A stretch of 52,612 nt of DNA, taken from Spirochaetales bacterium (GTDB taxonomy: Bacteria > Spirochaetota > Spirochaetia > SZUA-6 > JAFGRV01). This document shows positions 25,314 through 34,486 of this stretch, piece after piece (within the stretch, counting starts at the first letter, position 1; each line of letters opens with the position of its first letter). A program made the position numbers and the translations under genes. The notes beneath the pieces are model-generated. The model was not told the DNA's origin. It did not search any database and worked only from the letters and a program-made list of their open reading frames with translations. The stretch is taken from positions 1-52,612 of the forward strand of contig JAFGQK010000285.1 in assembly GCA_016935735.1 (NCBI GenBank), written 5' to 3'.

Positions 25314-26105
25314 CTACATTTTTGCCTTTAATTCATTGAATATCTCCTGGGCCTGTGCAGGTGTTGCATTTTCGTGAATAATTGCACGTAATGCTTGCAT
25401 CATGGCAACAGGATATGCATTTTGCCATACATTTCTTCCCAGGTTTACCCCTATGGCACCCCGCTGCATGCCATCATAGACAAACTCCATAACTTCGAGT
25501 TCTGTTTCACAGCGTGGCCCCCCTGCAATCACAACAGGCACGGGACATCCTCCTACAACCTTTTCAAAATTTTCACAGTAATATGTCTTTACCACCCGGG
25601 CTCCTAATTCCGCACAAATCCTCGTGGCAAGCCCAAGGTACCGTGCATCCCTTTTTTCCATTTCCTTGCCAACAGCAGTGACTGCCATGACAGGAATCCC
25701 GTAATTTTCACACTGATTTACCAGGTCTGCAAGGTTTTTAAGGGTTTCATGTTCATAGGCACTCCCGACAAAAACAGATACTCCCACTGCTGCCACATTA
25801 AGCCGGATTATTTCTTCAATCGAAGTAGTAAGTGCCTCATGAGCCAGGTCTTTTCCTACCATACTTGTACAACCGGATACCCTTAAAATAACAGGGATAT
25901 CCGAACCCGGATCAACACATTGACGTAATACACCCCGGGTTACAAACAGGGCATCGGCATAAGGAAGAAGAGGTTTAATCGTATCCCCCGGTTTTTCCAG
26001 GCAGGTTGTAGGCCCCTGGAAATAGCCATGATCTATGGGCAGAAAAAAGCAATGCCCATCCTTTAAAATAACACGTGAAAGTCTGTTTTTCATTCCCCAG
26101 TCCAT
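25314..26105 (-). CDS. LsrF/FbaB-like class I aldolase
   Basis: 263 aa with AAAGGAGG at ideal distance. DeoC/FbaB superfamily with the LsrF-like features FFLPIDHGYFQG (Asp25, His26), GVSVFVGSAYEHETL, the Schiff-base Lys173 in ARVVKTYYCENF, VVIAGGPR and GAIGVNLGRNVWQ. LsrF acts on phosphorylated 5-carbon diones derived from AI-2; here no other lsr gene is nearby, and the linked zinc dehydrogenase suggests another phospho-sugar aldol cleavage. Class I mechanism is inferred from the conserved Lys. It is the middle gene of a three-gene minus-strand unit. Confidence 0.87.
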   Translation of the reverse strand: MDWGMKNRLSRVILKDGHCFFLPIDHGYFQGPTTCLEKPGDTIKPLLPYADALFVTRGVLRQCVDPGSDIPVILRVSGCTSMVGKDLAHEALTTSIEEIIRLNVAAVGVSVFVGSAYEHETLKNLADLVNQCENYGIPVMAVTAVGKEMEKRDARYLGLATRICAELGARVVKTYYCENFEKVVGGCPVPVVIAGGPRCETELEVMEFVYDGMQRGAIGVNLGRNVWQNAYPVAMMQALRAIIHENATPAQAQEIFNELKAKM

Positions 26106-26167
26106 TCTTCATCCTCCTTTGATATTATCTGGAAATAACAACAGTATTTCTCTCTGGTTTACAGGGT

Positions 26168-26389
26168 CTATAAACTATCAACACCAGGTCTTACCAGCAT
26201 ATATCCTTTTTCTATAAGCCAGTGATGAAATTCGTATGTCGTATGAATACACCCGCTTTTGCAGATTGCACGGACATCTTCATAAGCCGGGGAATCCGGT
26301 TTCTGATTATCCAGTACTTTCTGCACAGGACACTTTATATCTTTGCAGTATTCCCTTCGCTGATAATCAACGTATCCGTCTATAGCCAT
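26168..26389 (-). CDS. Small Cys-rich protein
   Basis: 73 aa, AAGGAG in front. Cysteines at YCKDIKCPVQ and ICKSGCIHTTYEFHHWLIEKGYML form two pairs, which with His suggests a metal or Fe-S site. I recall similar small proteins in treponemes and Firmicutes with the 'C..HTTYEFHxWLI' ending; function unknown. Transcribed just before the aldolase (62-bp gap), so it may be part of that unit. Confidence 0.65.
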   Translation of the reverse strand: MAIDGYVDYQRREYCKDIKCPVQKVLDNQKPDSPAYEDVRAICKSGCIHTTYEFHHWLIEKGYMLVRPGVDSL

Positions 26390-26535
26390 ATTTATTCTAC
26401 TCCTTAAAAAGTAACCAATTGTAAAAGGAGTATATATAAATGCCTGTCATCATGTCAACCACGTAGTTCGCTTACACTCTATTTTTGTCATTTCTCAAAA
26501 ACATTTAGCCATTTTCAATAATAGAATAAACAGGA

Positions 26536-26868
26536 GTGGTATATAACAATCGGGAATTTTCACAGGTTGATTTTTCTTATTCTTCTGGTGGAACTTTTCC
26601 TGGGCTGGCAGAAAAATACGGATTAAGTTTTTACTTCAGCACCTGCGATTCAGGACAATATTGGTTAGCGGGAAACTATCAAAAGAAAGTAGACATCAAC
26701 CTTGCAGTTATTGACGAAGTCCGAGTCCGGTACGGGCAGCGAAAGGCGTTCAACGAATGGTATTTAAGACAGGAGGCAAGCCGCCGGACAAGGTCGATCA
26801 TCCACATCTATTCAAAGATCGGCTGTCATTGCAGAACGGGTGAGGATGGAAAAAGCAATTACCTTTGA
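26536..26868 (+). pseudogene. DUF4434-like domain fragment
   Basis: 110 codons from GTG. The segment PGLAEKYGLSFYFSTCDSGQYW and IDEVRVRYGQRKAFNEWYLRQEASRRTRSIIHIY resembles the core of DUF4434 glycoside-hydrolase-like domains, whose full proteins are several times larger and carry a signal peptide. The front of the domain and everything after residue 96 are missing, and no continuation was seen in other frames. I regard it as a leftover of a deleted gene. The rest of 26390-27011 contains no other recognisable gene. Confidence 0.55.
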
Positions 26869-27011
26869 ATTCTCACACTTTATGAGCCCTAATTCCTGCT
26901 ACCTCCAGGCATGTAACCTTTATAACCGGATGACGTGATACCATTCCGGGAACATCACTCCATGAACCGGGAGTATGGGCGGGTACTTCACCTGCCCTGA
27001 CAGGCCGGCAT

Positions 27012-28643
27012 CTATATTCCGTCCAGGGAAAAGCTTTTCGGTGCTGTTAACGTGTAGTGGAGGATACACTTTTTATGCTGAAACGGATCCGGGGAAATCG
27101 GCACTTCCCATTGAATGACCCCGTCTTTGGACAGGGTATAATCCGGGGTTGTATTGTCGAGTATCTTTACATTCACTTCCTTAAGTTCCGATACATATAT
27201 CCCTTCTTTTAACACGACCCTTTTTTCTTCTTTTTTATAATTGTAAAGAATAAAATGATATTCCCATTCGCGGAAATGCCTTCCAAGGGGTCCTTTTGCA
27301 GGTTTTCTCAGGTTTTTATATTGTATACGTTTCACCCGGAGGTCCTCATCGATTCCAAAGGAAAGAGGGAACTCTTCCTCATGTGCTGTATAGGGAAGGG
27401 TGGATATTCCCATATAACTTTCATTTCTATACACGGCAACCTTTCCCTGCAGGAACGGGACCGTGGTCGTATTCTTCTGGGTCGCCTTCAGGTAAATATA
27501 TTCCATATCTTCGGGAATGGTCTCGTAACAAAGACCGGAATCGAACATGGAGCGTATAATAAGAAGACGGTGCCACTCATCGTCTGATGGAACGGTATAT
27601 GGTTTCTCGATGGTAAAGGTATGGCTGGTGCCTTTCTTCTCTGCTTGAATCCTCCTATCCGTTTCCGGGCTTTCGGGAACAGCACCCTCACCTCCTTCTT
27701 CGGTAACTTCTTCATCAGCACCTGTCTCTTCCCTTTCTGACAGGCCCCTTGTTACTTTTTTTTCGATCATAAGCTCATGCTTTCTTTTTTCTGCAAAGCC
27801 TGAAACATATACAGGGAAAATAGCAGGAATTTCCACAAGATTTTCCGCCAGGGAAGTCGAAAGGATTACCTTTGTATTTTCCCATTCCTCTCCCGTATTC
27901 TGTTTTATTTCACCATAATAGTATAATTCCATTTTCTTTGATTCCGTATCCAATTTCGCATCATATGATGCACGCCAGCTGACATTGGGAAGAATATAAG
28001 AAACCTCCACATCGCAGCTGCATTCAGTCCCGGAAAGAATCGTTACCCGAATGTTATTCTGTATCTTCCTGTCGAACTCCCTTATTTTCTTTAATTTTAA
28101 AAGCAGAACACTGTATTCTTCTTTTAAGGTCTTTAAGTCATCATTCAGATCCAGGATTTCCCCTGAATTCAACTCCATTCTTTTTTCGAGAAAATCCAGG
28201 GCTTCCTTTAATTTAGGAATCGAGTTTTCCTGGGCAATGATGATATTGTTAAGAAGGTCCTGGATATAATCCCTTAAGTCTGTTATATAATGGTTCTCCA
28301 GAGCATAAATGGATTTCGTATCGAATAATTCAATGATCTTTTTAAGAGCCGCAAGAATGTTTGAAAATATCCGCTCGTGCTCGTCTTCCTTAAAAAAATA
28401 AAGGTGATTCTGTTCCAGGGTCTGGGATACGATTTTCGCTTCTTTTACAGGAAGGGAGGATTTTATTGACTGCTCATCGATTCCATGCCCAAGGTTTGAA
28501 AAAACGATGTCATTTTCGCCTTTATGCAGTTCCGCATGCTTTATTCTTTTTACCTGGGCTTTATCGGAATAGATGATTACTTCCCTTGCCGTGCTGTCCG
28601 TTTTAAGGTCGATATCCTGTTTTCTTATAATCACTGTTGACAT
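27012..28643 (-). CDS. DUF4139 (MuiA-like) protein, shorter copy
   Basis: 543 aa. The N-terminus (EVIIYSDKAQVKRIKHAELHKGENDIVFSNLGHGIDEQSI) is the DUF4140-like strand-turn, followed by a long coiled coil (about residues 85-200) and DUF4139: VSYILPNVSWRASYDAKL, YYYGEIKQNTGEEWENTKVILST. An acidic insertion near residues 300-340 is likely disordered. The end, VPISPDPFQHKKCILHYTLTAPKSFSLDG, is the usual last strand. Family members are linked to mucoidy inhibition (MuiA), with unproven mechanism. It is a paralogue of the gene immediately upstream (14-bp gap) and has a GGGA ribosome site. Confidence 0.88.
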   Translation of the reverse strand: MSTVIIRKQDIDLKTDSTAREVIIYSDKAQVKRIKHAELHKGENDIVFSNLGHGIDEQSIKSSLPVKEAKIVSQTLEQNHLYFFKEDEHERIFSNILAALKKIIELFDTKSIYALENHYITDLRDYIQDLLNNIIIAQENSIPKLKEALDFLEKRMELNSGEILDLNDDLKTLKEEYSVLLLKLKKIREFDRKIQNNIRVTILSGTECSCDVEVSYILPNVSWRASYDAKLDTESKKMELYYYGEIKQNTGEEWENTKVILSTSLAENLVEIPAIFPVYVSGFAEKRKHELMIEKKVTRGLSEREETGADEEVTEEGGEGAVPESPETDRRIQAEKKGTSHTFTIEKPYTVPSDDEWHRLLIIRSMFDSGLCYETIPEDMEYIYLKATQKNTTTVPFLQGKVAVYRNESYMGISTLPYTAHEEEFPLSFGIDEDLRVKRIQYKNLRKPAKGPLGRHFREWEYHFILYNYKKEEKRVVLKEGIYVSELKEVNVKILDNTTPDYTLSKDGVIQWEVPISPDPFQHKKCILHYTLTAPKSFSLDGI

Positions 28644-28657
28644 ACTGTTCCCTTTCT

Positions 28658-30664
28658 TTATTTCCCAAGGTACGGGTGATTCCCCAACTGCATTGTCAGA
28701 CGGAAATCTTCGGGATGTTTGATGGAATAGGAGAAACTCACTACTTTCTTTTTTCTCGGTAAGAGCGTTACCTTCCAGAGGATAATATTCCGGTCTGTTA
28801 CAATCTGCGGTTTGGGATTATACGTTGTGTCCGTAATCGTTATCTCCGCTGCATTCGAAGAAAGCGGCACCCTGTCCAGTACCTCAATAAGGACATCATC
28901 CGGTTTATAACTTATAAGTTCGATTTCAACAGTATAACAGACTGTCACACCCTTTTTCACCACCCCCCCGGTTTTCCTGACAATCTTTTCCTTTCTTAAC
29001 ACCTTAATATCCCGCTCAACTCCAAGTGATATGAATGTCCCTTCATTTATCCCAAGTGTCGGGAAGTTGATATTCCCTAAAAAATTATTCTCTACAAACA
29101 CCTGTGCAGGACCGGCAGGGAAAGGATTATCATATTCATTTGAAAATACGGCTTTAAGATAGACGATTTCCTTTTCAAGGGGCACGGTAATATACACCAG
29201 TTCAACAGGAAGTTCTTTTATATCAACGCTTACCTGAACAGGGACAGAGGATGAAGGGATAATCTTCTGTGTGGAGGCCACATGATAGCGGTAATCGAAT
29301 CCCCCGACGGATTGCACAAGGGATACCCCTTTTACAAAGAATGCATTTGATCTCATCGTTTTTGCCGGGGGAATAGAATCTTCCGGGGTAAACCGGTCCC
29401 CAAGATGATTGTACAGGGCTTTATAGTAATCAGAAAGCACGGCAAGCGAGAATGGGGGGAGTACTTTACGATCAACTTCTTTTACCAGGTTTTCAATACC
29501 CTGCTCCTGCACCGGGGCGAAATCCTTTCTTTCCAGTTTTGGTTTCTCTTTGGGGCTAATATTTCCCGGAGAGGTTGTTATATCAAATCCGGTAGATAAT
29601 CCACCGGCAACAGATCCCTTCATTCCGGGTTTTTTCTTATTTGCAACTTCAGTTTTGCTCCGCATTATCTTTTTCACCATGCTGCTCCTCATTTTCTTGC
29701 TGTCCTTCTTTTCCTCTGCATAGAGCATGTCGTCCGTATCAATAGTGGTCTCCATATCCATATCCATATCCTCACTCTTGTCAAACAATCCATCGACAAC
29801 CTTACACGCTGCAGTTACTGGCTGGTTCATGATGATACTGGTATCCCGCTCTTTAATTCGTTTCGATTTCACCTCGGGAATGTTCAGATTATGCATTGGT
29901 ATTGCTGTTGAAAGCACAACTTTGATATTTTCCCAGTCTTCACCTGTTGTCTGGCTTATCATGCCAAAGAGGTTAATCGAAATAAGCTTATTCACGGTAT
30001 CTGCCCGGAGAGTATAAGCAGGATGCCATGCAACACCGGGTTGAAGATAAAGAATATGGAACTCTTCTTCCAGTTCTTTTGCGGCTGAAAGATGGGCAAT
30101 AATCTCATGTTCCTTCATTTTTTCATAAGATGTTAATTCTTCAAGGTTTTTCCTGCCTGTTTCGATCTCTTTTTGCAGGGTAATCCATTGAAACAGCAGA
30201 TCACGTACCGAATTCCTGTTTTCTGAAAGTGTTTTTCTTACAAATAAGAAAAATTCATCCCAATTTTTTACCGCAATTGTCCGGTGAAGTTCTTCAATAT
30301 CGGCACCTGAAAGATTTTCCTTATTAAGAAAAAGAAGAAACTCATCGTTATAATTCCTGAATTGGGCTTCAAGCCTGGCCTGTTTTAAAATAATTTCCTC
30401 CAGTTTCTTCATTTCTACCCTGTACCTGTTCTCGTCATAATGTTCAATAAAATAATCCCTGGAAATGATATCAAGAATTTTTACCTGGTGAGAATTCTTA
30501 GCCTCGATTCTTACGGATTCTTCTGTAATTATCCGGGGAAGTCCCCTAATAATGAGTTCATTTTCACCTTTTTTTAAAGTAATTCGCTGAACCCGTTTGA
30601 TCCGCGCTGCATTCGGATATACTGTCACTTCTTTTATTGGAAAGATTTCATTAATGACATTCAT
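28658..30664 (-). CDS. DUF4139 (MuiA-like) protein, longer copy
   Basis: 668 aa after AAGGAG. The same architecture as the downstream gene: EVTVYPNAARIKRVQRITLKKGENELIIRGLPRIITEESVRIEA (DUF4140-like), a coiled coil (about 85-190), then ILYLQPGVAWHPAYTLRADT and LFGMISQTTGEDWENIKVVLST (DUF4139). Between the halves of the beta domain is a low-complexity, charged insertion (about residues 285-400, many Asp/Lys/Met). The C-terminal strand VSFSYSIKHPEDFRL is present. No signal peptide. It is the first gene of the pair, driven by the promoter at 30700-30727, and divergent from the LURP-one-like gene. Confidence 0.9.
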   Translation of the reverse strand: MNVINEIFPIKEVTVYPNAARIKRVQRITLKKGENELIIRGLPRIITEESVRIEAKNSHQVKILDIISRDYFIEHYDENRYRVEMKKLEEIILKQARLEAQFRNYNDEFLLFLNKENLSGADIEELHRTIAVKNWDEFFLFVRKTLSENRNSVRDLLFQWITLQKEIETGRKNLEELTSYEKMKEHEIIAHLSAAKELEEEFHILYLQPGVAWHPAYTLRADTVNKLISINLFGMISQTTGEDWENIKVVLSTAIPMHNLNIPEVKSKRIKERDTSIIMNQPVTAACKVVDGLFDKSEDMDMDMETTIDTDDMLYAEEKKDSKKMRSSMVKKIMRSKTEVANKKKPGMKGSVAGGLSTGFDITTSPGNISPKEKPKLERKDFAPVQEQGIENLVKEVDRKVLPPFSLAVLSDYYKALYNHLGDRFTPEDSIPPAKTMRSNAFFVKGVSLVQSVGGFDYRYHVASTQKIIPSSSVPVQVSVDIKELPVELVYITVPLEKEIVYLKAVFSNEYDNPFPAGPAQVFVENNFLGNINFPTLGINEGTFISLGVERDIKVLRKEKIVRKTGGVVKKGVTVCYTVEIELISYKPDDVLIEVLDRVPLSSNAAEITITDTTYNPKPQIVTDRNIILWKVTLLPRKKKVVSFSYSIKHPEDFRLTMQLGNHPYLGK

Positions 30665-30699
30665 ATAGTCTCCTTCGAACCTTATGCGGCTGTCCTATA

Positions 30700-30727
30700 A
30701 TTGTATATATTTTTCTTTTTTTTTCAA
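30700..30727 (-). promoter_or_regulatory. Promoter for the DUF4139 pair
   Basis: Minus strand TTGAAA, 16 bp, TACAAT, about 36 bp upstream of the start at 30664. Confidence 0.55.
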
Positions 30728-30755
30728 ACTTATTTTACACTTATAAAAACTTTTC

Positions 30756-30864
30756 TTGCATATTTGAGTTTTGAAATGTATACTGTTATCATAGACATTC
30801 ACCTATAATTGAATGGCACCATAATGAAACAACAATAGTGGTTCAATTATATTGAAAAGTGAAT
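30756..30864 (+). promoter_or_regulatory. Promoter and structured leader of the LURP-one-like gene
   Basis: TTGCAT (30756-30761), 17 bp, TATACT (30779-30784) predicts a start near 30791. The 100-nt leader holds an inverted repeat: ATTCAC and TATAATTGAA (30797-30813) against TTCAATTATA (30842-30851) and GTGAAT (30859-30864). The AAGGAGG site lies just past it. Confidence 0.6.
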
Positions 30865-30889
30865 ATCACAATGTTTTTAAGGAGGACAA

Positions 30890-31372
30890 ATGAAAACCTT
30901 TACAATTACGCAAAAGATATTAAGTATCGGAGCGACGTACCAGGTAAAAGCAGGAGGATCAGAAGATATCGTCAATACGATCAAGGGTAAGATACTTACC
31001 CTGTCACCGAAACTGGAAATGCGGCAGGGAAAAGAAGGGGATGTCATAAAGGTATTAAAAGGCAACTTTTTCAAAACCAAATTTCTTGTGGAAAGTCCCG
31101 AAGGAAATGAAGAGGCATCCATCCAGTTTCCTTTTATCGCCCTGTTTAAGAAATTTACCCTTACCGTCGGATCGAAAGTCTACAATGCAAAAGGAAGTCT
31201 TACAGCATGGAATTTTACCTGCACAGATGAAGGTGGTCAGGATATGTTTACCATTTCCAAAGAATTCGCTTTCAGGGATAAATTTACCGTATCTGTCGAT
31301 GAATCGATGCCTCATGATATTGTGATTCTGGTTGCTGTTGCTGTTGACCAGAAATTTTTCACACAGCGTTAA
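30890..31372 (+). CDS. LURP-one-related / tubby-C-like protein
   Basis: 160 aa with a perfect AAGGAGG site. The pattern FTITQKILSIGATYQVKAGG, VNTIKGKILTLSPKLEM, FKKFTLTVGSKVYNAKGSLTAWNFTC and FAFRDKFTVSVDESMPHDIVILVAVAVDQ fits the LURP-one-related (DUF567) beta-barrel related to the Tubby C-terminal domain and scramblases. Bacterial members are small cytoplasmic proteins of unknown role, perhaps lipid-binding. The final DIVILVAVAVDQ helix corresponds to the buried hydrophobic helix of the barrel. Divergent from the DUF4139 genes. Confidence 0.85.
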   Translation: MKTFTITQKILSIGATYQVKAGGSEDIVNTIKGKILTLSPKLEMRQGKEGDVIKVLKGNFFKTKFLVESPEGNEEASIQFPFIALFKKFTLTVGSKVYNAKGSLTAWNFTCTDEGGQDMFTISKEFAFRDKFTVSVDESMPHDIVILVAVAVDQKFFTQR

Positions 31373-31424
31373 TTGATAATAAAAGGATTTTTATTGTAAT
31401 TTTACTTTTTATTATTCTTCAATT

Positions 31425-31462
31425 TTTTAAAGAGTTTCCTTTTAGCAGGAAACTCTTTAAAA
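31425..31462 (+). terminator. Perfect 15-bp hairpin after the LURP-one-like gene
   Basis: TTTTAAAGAGTTTCC (31425-31439) / GGAAACTCTTTAAAA (31448-31462) with an 8-nt loop. It has no U tract after the stem, so it may be a processing or stabilising hairpin instead of a classic terminator. Confidence 0.5.
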
Positions 31463-31571
31463 GAATGGTACTGCGTATGATCTGCATTTAAGAATTCTGC
31501 GCTTTATATGCTATATAATATTATTTTTAATATTGCATTTTTATAAGGAAGGTAAGAATAAGGGAGCTGTA

Positions 31572-33131
31572 ATGCCAGAGGAACGGATCTTAATTGTTGA
31601 AGATGAAAGACTTATTGCTCTAGAACTTTCAGAAACCCTGAAATCGAATGGGTACCTTATAGCAGGTACCGCTTCTTCCGGGAGTAAAGCACTGGAAATG
31701 GTAGATCAACTTATCCCGGATCTTATTCTTATGGACATCCGGCTGGAAGGCCCCCTTGATGGCATTAAAACAGCACGAAAAATAAAAAAAAATCATAATA
31801 TACCGGTTATTTTCCTTTCCGCCCTTTCTGACAGGGCTTCACTGGAACAGGCAAAATTGGCTGAACCTTACGGATATATTGTAAAACCCTTTCATGAAAA
31901 GTCCCTGCTTGCAACAATAGAGATGGTATTACATAAATCAAGAAAAATAATTGAAATGGAAAAGAGGGATACATGGTTTTCCTCCCTTCTCCATGATCTT
32001 GGAGAAGCGATTATTATCTGCAACCCTGCAAATGAAGTACTTTTTTTAAATCTATCAGCAGAAAGATTATTATCGCTAAAAGCAAAAGATGCGCAGGGGA
32101 AAAAAATTTCCGAACTCTTTACTCTTCTGAATAACCAGACAAAAACACCGATAAAATTCCCGGATCACAATGATTTTATAAAACATACAAATATCTTTCT
32201 TGAAGACCTTCTTTTATTAAGATCGAATGGAAAGGAAATATCTATTGATCTTTCCATTACACCTATTAAATTTGATCCTTCCGGACTTATTCTGGATAGT
32301 ATAAAAAGTGGTGGAAAAGAGGGAAAAATTCTCCTGCTGCGGGACATCGAAGCCAGGAAAAGTAAAAATGAACGGATACAGAAAGAAATTGATACGGCAA
32401 TTGCAATGCAGAGGAAACTTCTCCCTTCACATGACACAAAAATAAACAGCATACAGGCAGCATGGTTTCTTCATCCCTGTTCCCTTGGCGGCGGAGATCT
32501 TTTTCATGTTATGAGTGTGGATAAAAATCATGTGGTGTTTTATATCCTCGATGTTATGGGGCATGGGATACCTGCCACGATTACCTCCTTGATGCTCCAC
32601 AGGTTTTTAACACCGGACCGTGAAAAAGGCGGTATTCTTAAAGATACATCCCAACTGTTAAAACCCCCTGTTGATGTACTTACAGAGTTGAACAGGCAAT
32701 TCTATGGACAGCAGCCCTTTCAGTTCGTGACACTTATTTACGGGATTATCAATACATTAACAGGAAGAACTCAATGTGTGCGGGCAGGACATAATTATCC
32801 TGTACTCCAGGGAAAAGACGGGAACATATCGGAAATACTCTGTGAAGGTGCTGCAATCGGGTTGTATCCGGAGCTGGCGCTTACAGAGGAGGAATTCGTA
32901 TTCGAAAGGGGAAGCCGTCTCTTTTTCTATTCTGACGGGCTTATTGAATGTATAAGCAAGGAAAGGGGGGTGTTTTCCATAAAAAAGCTTTACTCATATA
33001 TTATCGAAACACGGTCCCGCTCCATAAAGCAATTAACAATCGACCTGGAAGCACTTCTTTTTCAGTGGCGGGGAACGAATTATTTTGATGATGATGTCTC
33101 ATTTATGGTGCTTGAACGGTGTTCAACATAA
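31572..33131 (+). CDS. Receiver-PAS-SpoIIE (PP2C-type) phosphatase
   Basis: 519 aa from the ATG at 31572, served by GGGAG; an upstream TTG at 31533 precedes its own purine tract and is unlikely. Residues 1-120 are a receiver (Asp9-Asp11 region, phospho-acceptor Asp55 in LILMDIRLEG, Lys in IVKPF). Residues 145-260 look like PAS (LGEAIIICNPANEVLFLNLSAERLL). Residues 290-515 are a SpoIIE/RsbU-like phosphatase with GGGDLFHV, YILDVMGHGIPA and FYSDGLIE. Such proteins dephosphorylate anti-anti-sigma factors, so it may feed a partner-switching or anti-sigma system not in this window. The gene converges with the radical SAM gene. Confidence 0.92.
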   Translation: MPEERILIVEDERLIALELSETLKSNGYLIAGTASSGSKALEMVDQLIPDLILMDIRLEGPLDGIKTARKIKKNHNIPVIFLSALSDRASLEQAKLAEPYGYIVKPFHEKSLLATIEMVLHKSRKIIEMEKRDTWFSSLLHDLGEAIIICNPANEVLFLNLSAERLLSLKAKDAQGKKISELFTLLNNQTKTPIKFPDHNDFIKHTNIFLEDLLLLRSNGKEISIDLSITPIKFDPSGLILDSIKSGGKEGKILLLRDIEARKSKNERIQKEIDTAIAMQRKLLPSHDTKINSIQAAWFLHPCSLGGGDLFHVMSVDKNHVVFYILDVMGHGIPATITSLMLHRFLTPDREKGGILKDTSQLLKPPVDVLTELNRQFYGQQPFQFVTLIYGIINTLTGRTQCVRAGHNYPVLQGKDGNISEILCEGAAIGLYPELALTEEEFVFERGSRLFFYSDGLIECISKERGVFSIKKLYSYIIETRSRSIKQLTIDLEALLFQWRGTNYFDDDVSFMVLERCST

Positions 33132-33170
33132 GTTGAATCCCAATTGTTGTTTTATAAAGGTGGCAATAAT

Positions 33171-34475
33171 TCATACGGGAAAATGCTCTTTTTTCATCCC
33201 CTGTTTTGATGGATTAAAATATCCGGTTTTAATCCAGGGAAATTCTTTTTTTACCCATAAAAGCCAGTTTATAAGCCCGATACTCTTTTCCTGCGGAATC
33301 TTAAATTCCATTTTTTCGATATACCATGCAGGATCGATATTCAGATTCCTGGTCTGGATCATGTTTATCCGGGTATCTTTTATAAGGGAAAACAAAGCAT
33401 CCATTTCCCCCTCACTGTCGGTAAACCCCGGGAAAATAAAATAATTGATTGATGACCATTTCCCGTATTCCCGGATAATATGGAGTGTTTTGATAATTTC
33501 TTTAAAAGAATAATCCCGTGGCCGGTAATACCTGTGGTAAAAATCCACCTGTGCGGAATTAAGGCTTACACGGATACTATCCAGACCTGCTTTGCAGAGC
33601 CGTCTGACAACATCAGGTTTACTCCCATTGGTATTCAGGTTGATGATGCCGCGGCTGGTGTGTTCCCGTATTTTCCTGATTGCCAGCTCAATCGTGTCCC
33701 CTGCAAGAAGGGGTTCACCCTCACACCCCTGTCCAAAACTGACAACCGGCCCCGGTGCATTCTCCAGGTGAAAGATCGCGATCTCTGCAATCTCATCAAC
33801 CTCAGGGATGAACAATATCCTATCCTGGGATGCTTTGATTGATGATGACACCGGTTGTTTTGAAATACACCCGATGCACGCCGCATTGCAGGCAGGGCTT
33901 GTAGGGAGAGGGCATTCCCATCTTTCCAGGACAAAATTACGCGCAGCAGGACAACCGTACCGGCACACACAATGATCGACAAGGTGGGCAGCCAATCGGT
34001 TTCCTTTAAACCTCTGCTTCATGTCCTGTGCCTGCTCTCCTATATGGTCAAGATCAAAATTCTCAAGATCCTGCCTCCTGTCATCATCAATTCGGATCCC
34101 GCATACATAGAATTTCCCGTTTAACCAGCCAAGAGCGGTATATGAATAAAGGGGAAGCGGGGAAACATCACGGCAGGAAGTATATGCACTTCTTAATAAT
34201 TGCATATATGCAGGAGCCATGAATGCGGATGCACCAAATACGGGGTTTCCTTTGTACTCGGTTATTTCTTTGTATTGACCGGTACGCGGATCATACCCGA
34301 TTGCATGCCGCAGGGGAAGCATAAAGATGTTACTCCCGTAAGGTAACTCGATAAGCGAGGAAGGGGGTGGGAGAACCAGGGTATTCATGGACATACCGGT
34401 CATACGGTAGGGGGGAAGTTCAAACACATTCCCATTTGCGTCGCTGACGACAAGAAAAGGAAGTTCCTGTTCCAT
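33171..34475 (-). CDS. Radical SAM protein linked to sbcCD
   Basis: 434 aa. The 4Fe-4S motif CNAACIGC (about residues 192-199) has the CxxxCxxC spacing, preceded by an unusual VCRYGCPAARNF cysteine pair (about 168-173). SAM-domain features are SFGQGCEGEPL, NLNTNGSKPDVV and DSIRVSLNSAQ. The N-terminal 150 residues are beta-rich (DANGNVFELPPYRMTGMS ... SNIFMLPLRHAIGYDPRTG), with no known domain recognised. It follows sbcC by 11 bp and is likely co-transcribed; some radical SAM enzymes of this type are seen near such loci. The substrate is unknown. Confidence 0.85.
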   Translation of the reverse strand: MEQELPFLVVSDANGNVFELPPYRMTGMSMNTLVLPPPSSLIELPYGSNIFMLPLRHAIGYDPRTGQYKEITEYKGNPVFGASAFMAPAYMQLLRSAYTSCRDVSPLPLYSYTALGWLNGKFYVCGIRIDDDRRQDLENFDLDHIGEQAQDMKQRFKGNRLAAHLVDHCVCRYGCPAARNFVLERWECPLPTSPACNAACIGCISKQPVSSSIKASQDRILFIPEVDEIAEIAIFHLENAPGPVVSFGQGCEGEPLLAGDTIELAIRKIREHTSRGIINLNTNGSKPDVVRRLCKAGLDSIRVSLNSAQVDFYHRYYRPRDYSFKEIIKTLHIIREYGKWSSINYFIFPGFTDSEGEMDALFSLIKDTRINMIQTRNLNIDPAWYIEKMEFKIPQEKSIGLINWLLWVKKEFPWIKTGYFNPSKQGMKKEHFPV

Positions 34476-34486
34476 ATCTTTGTTTC

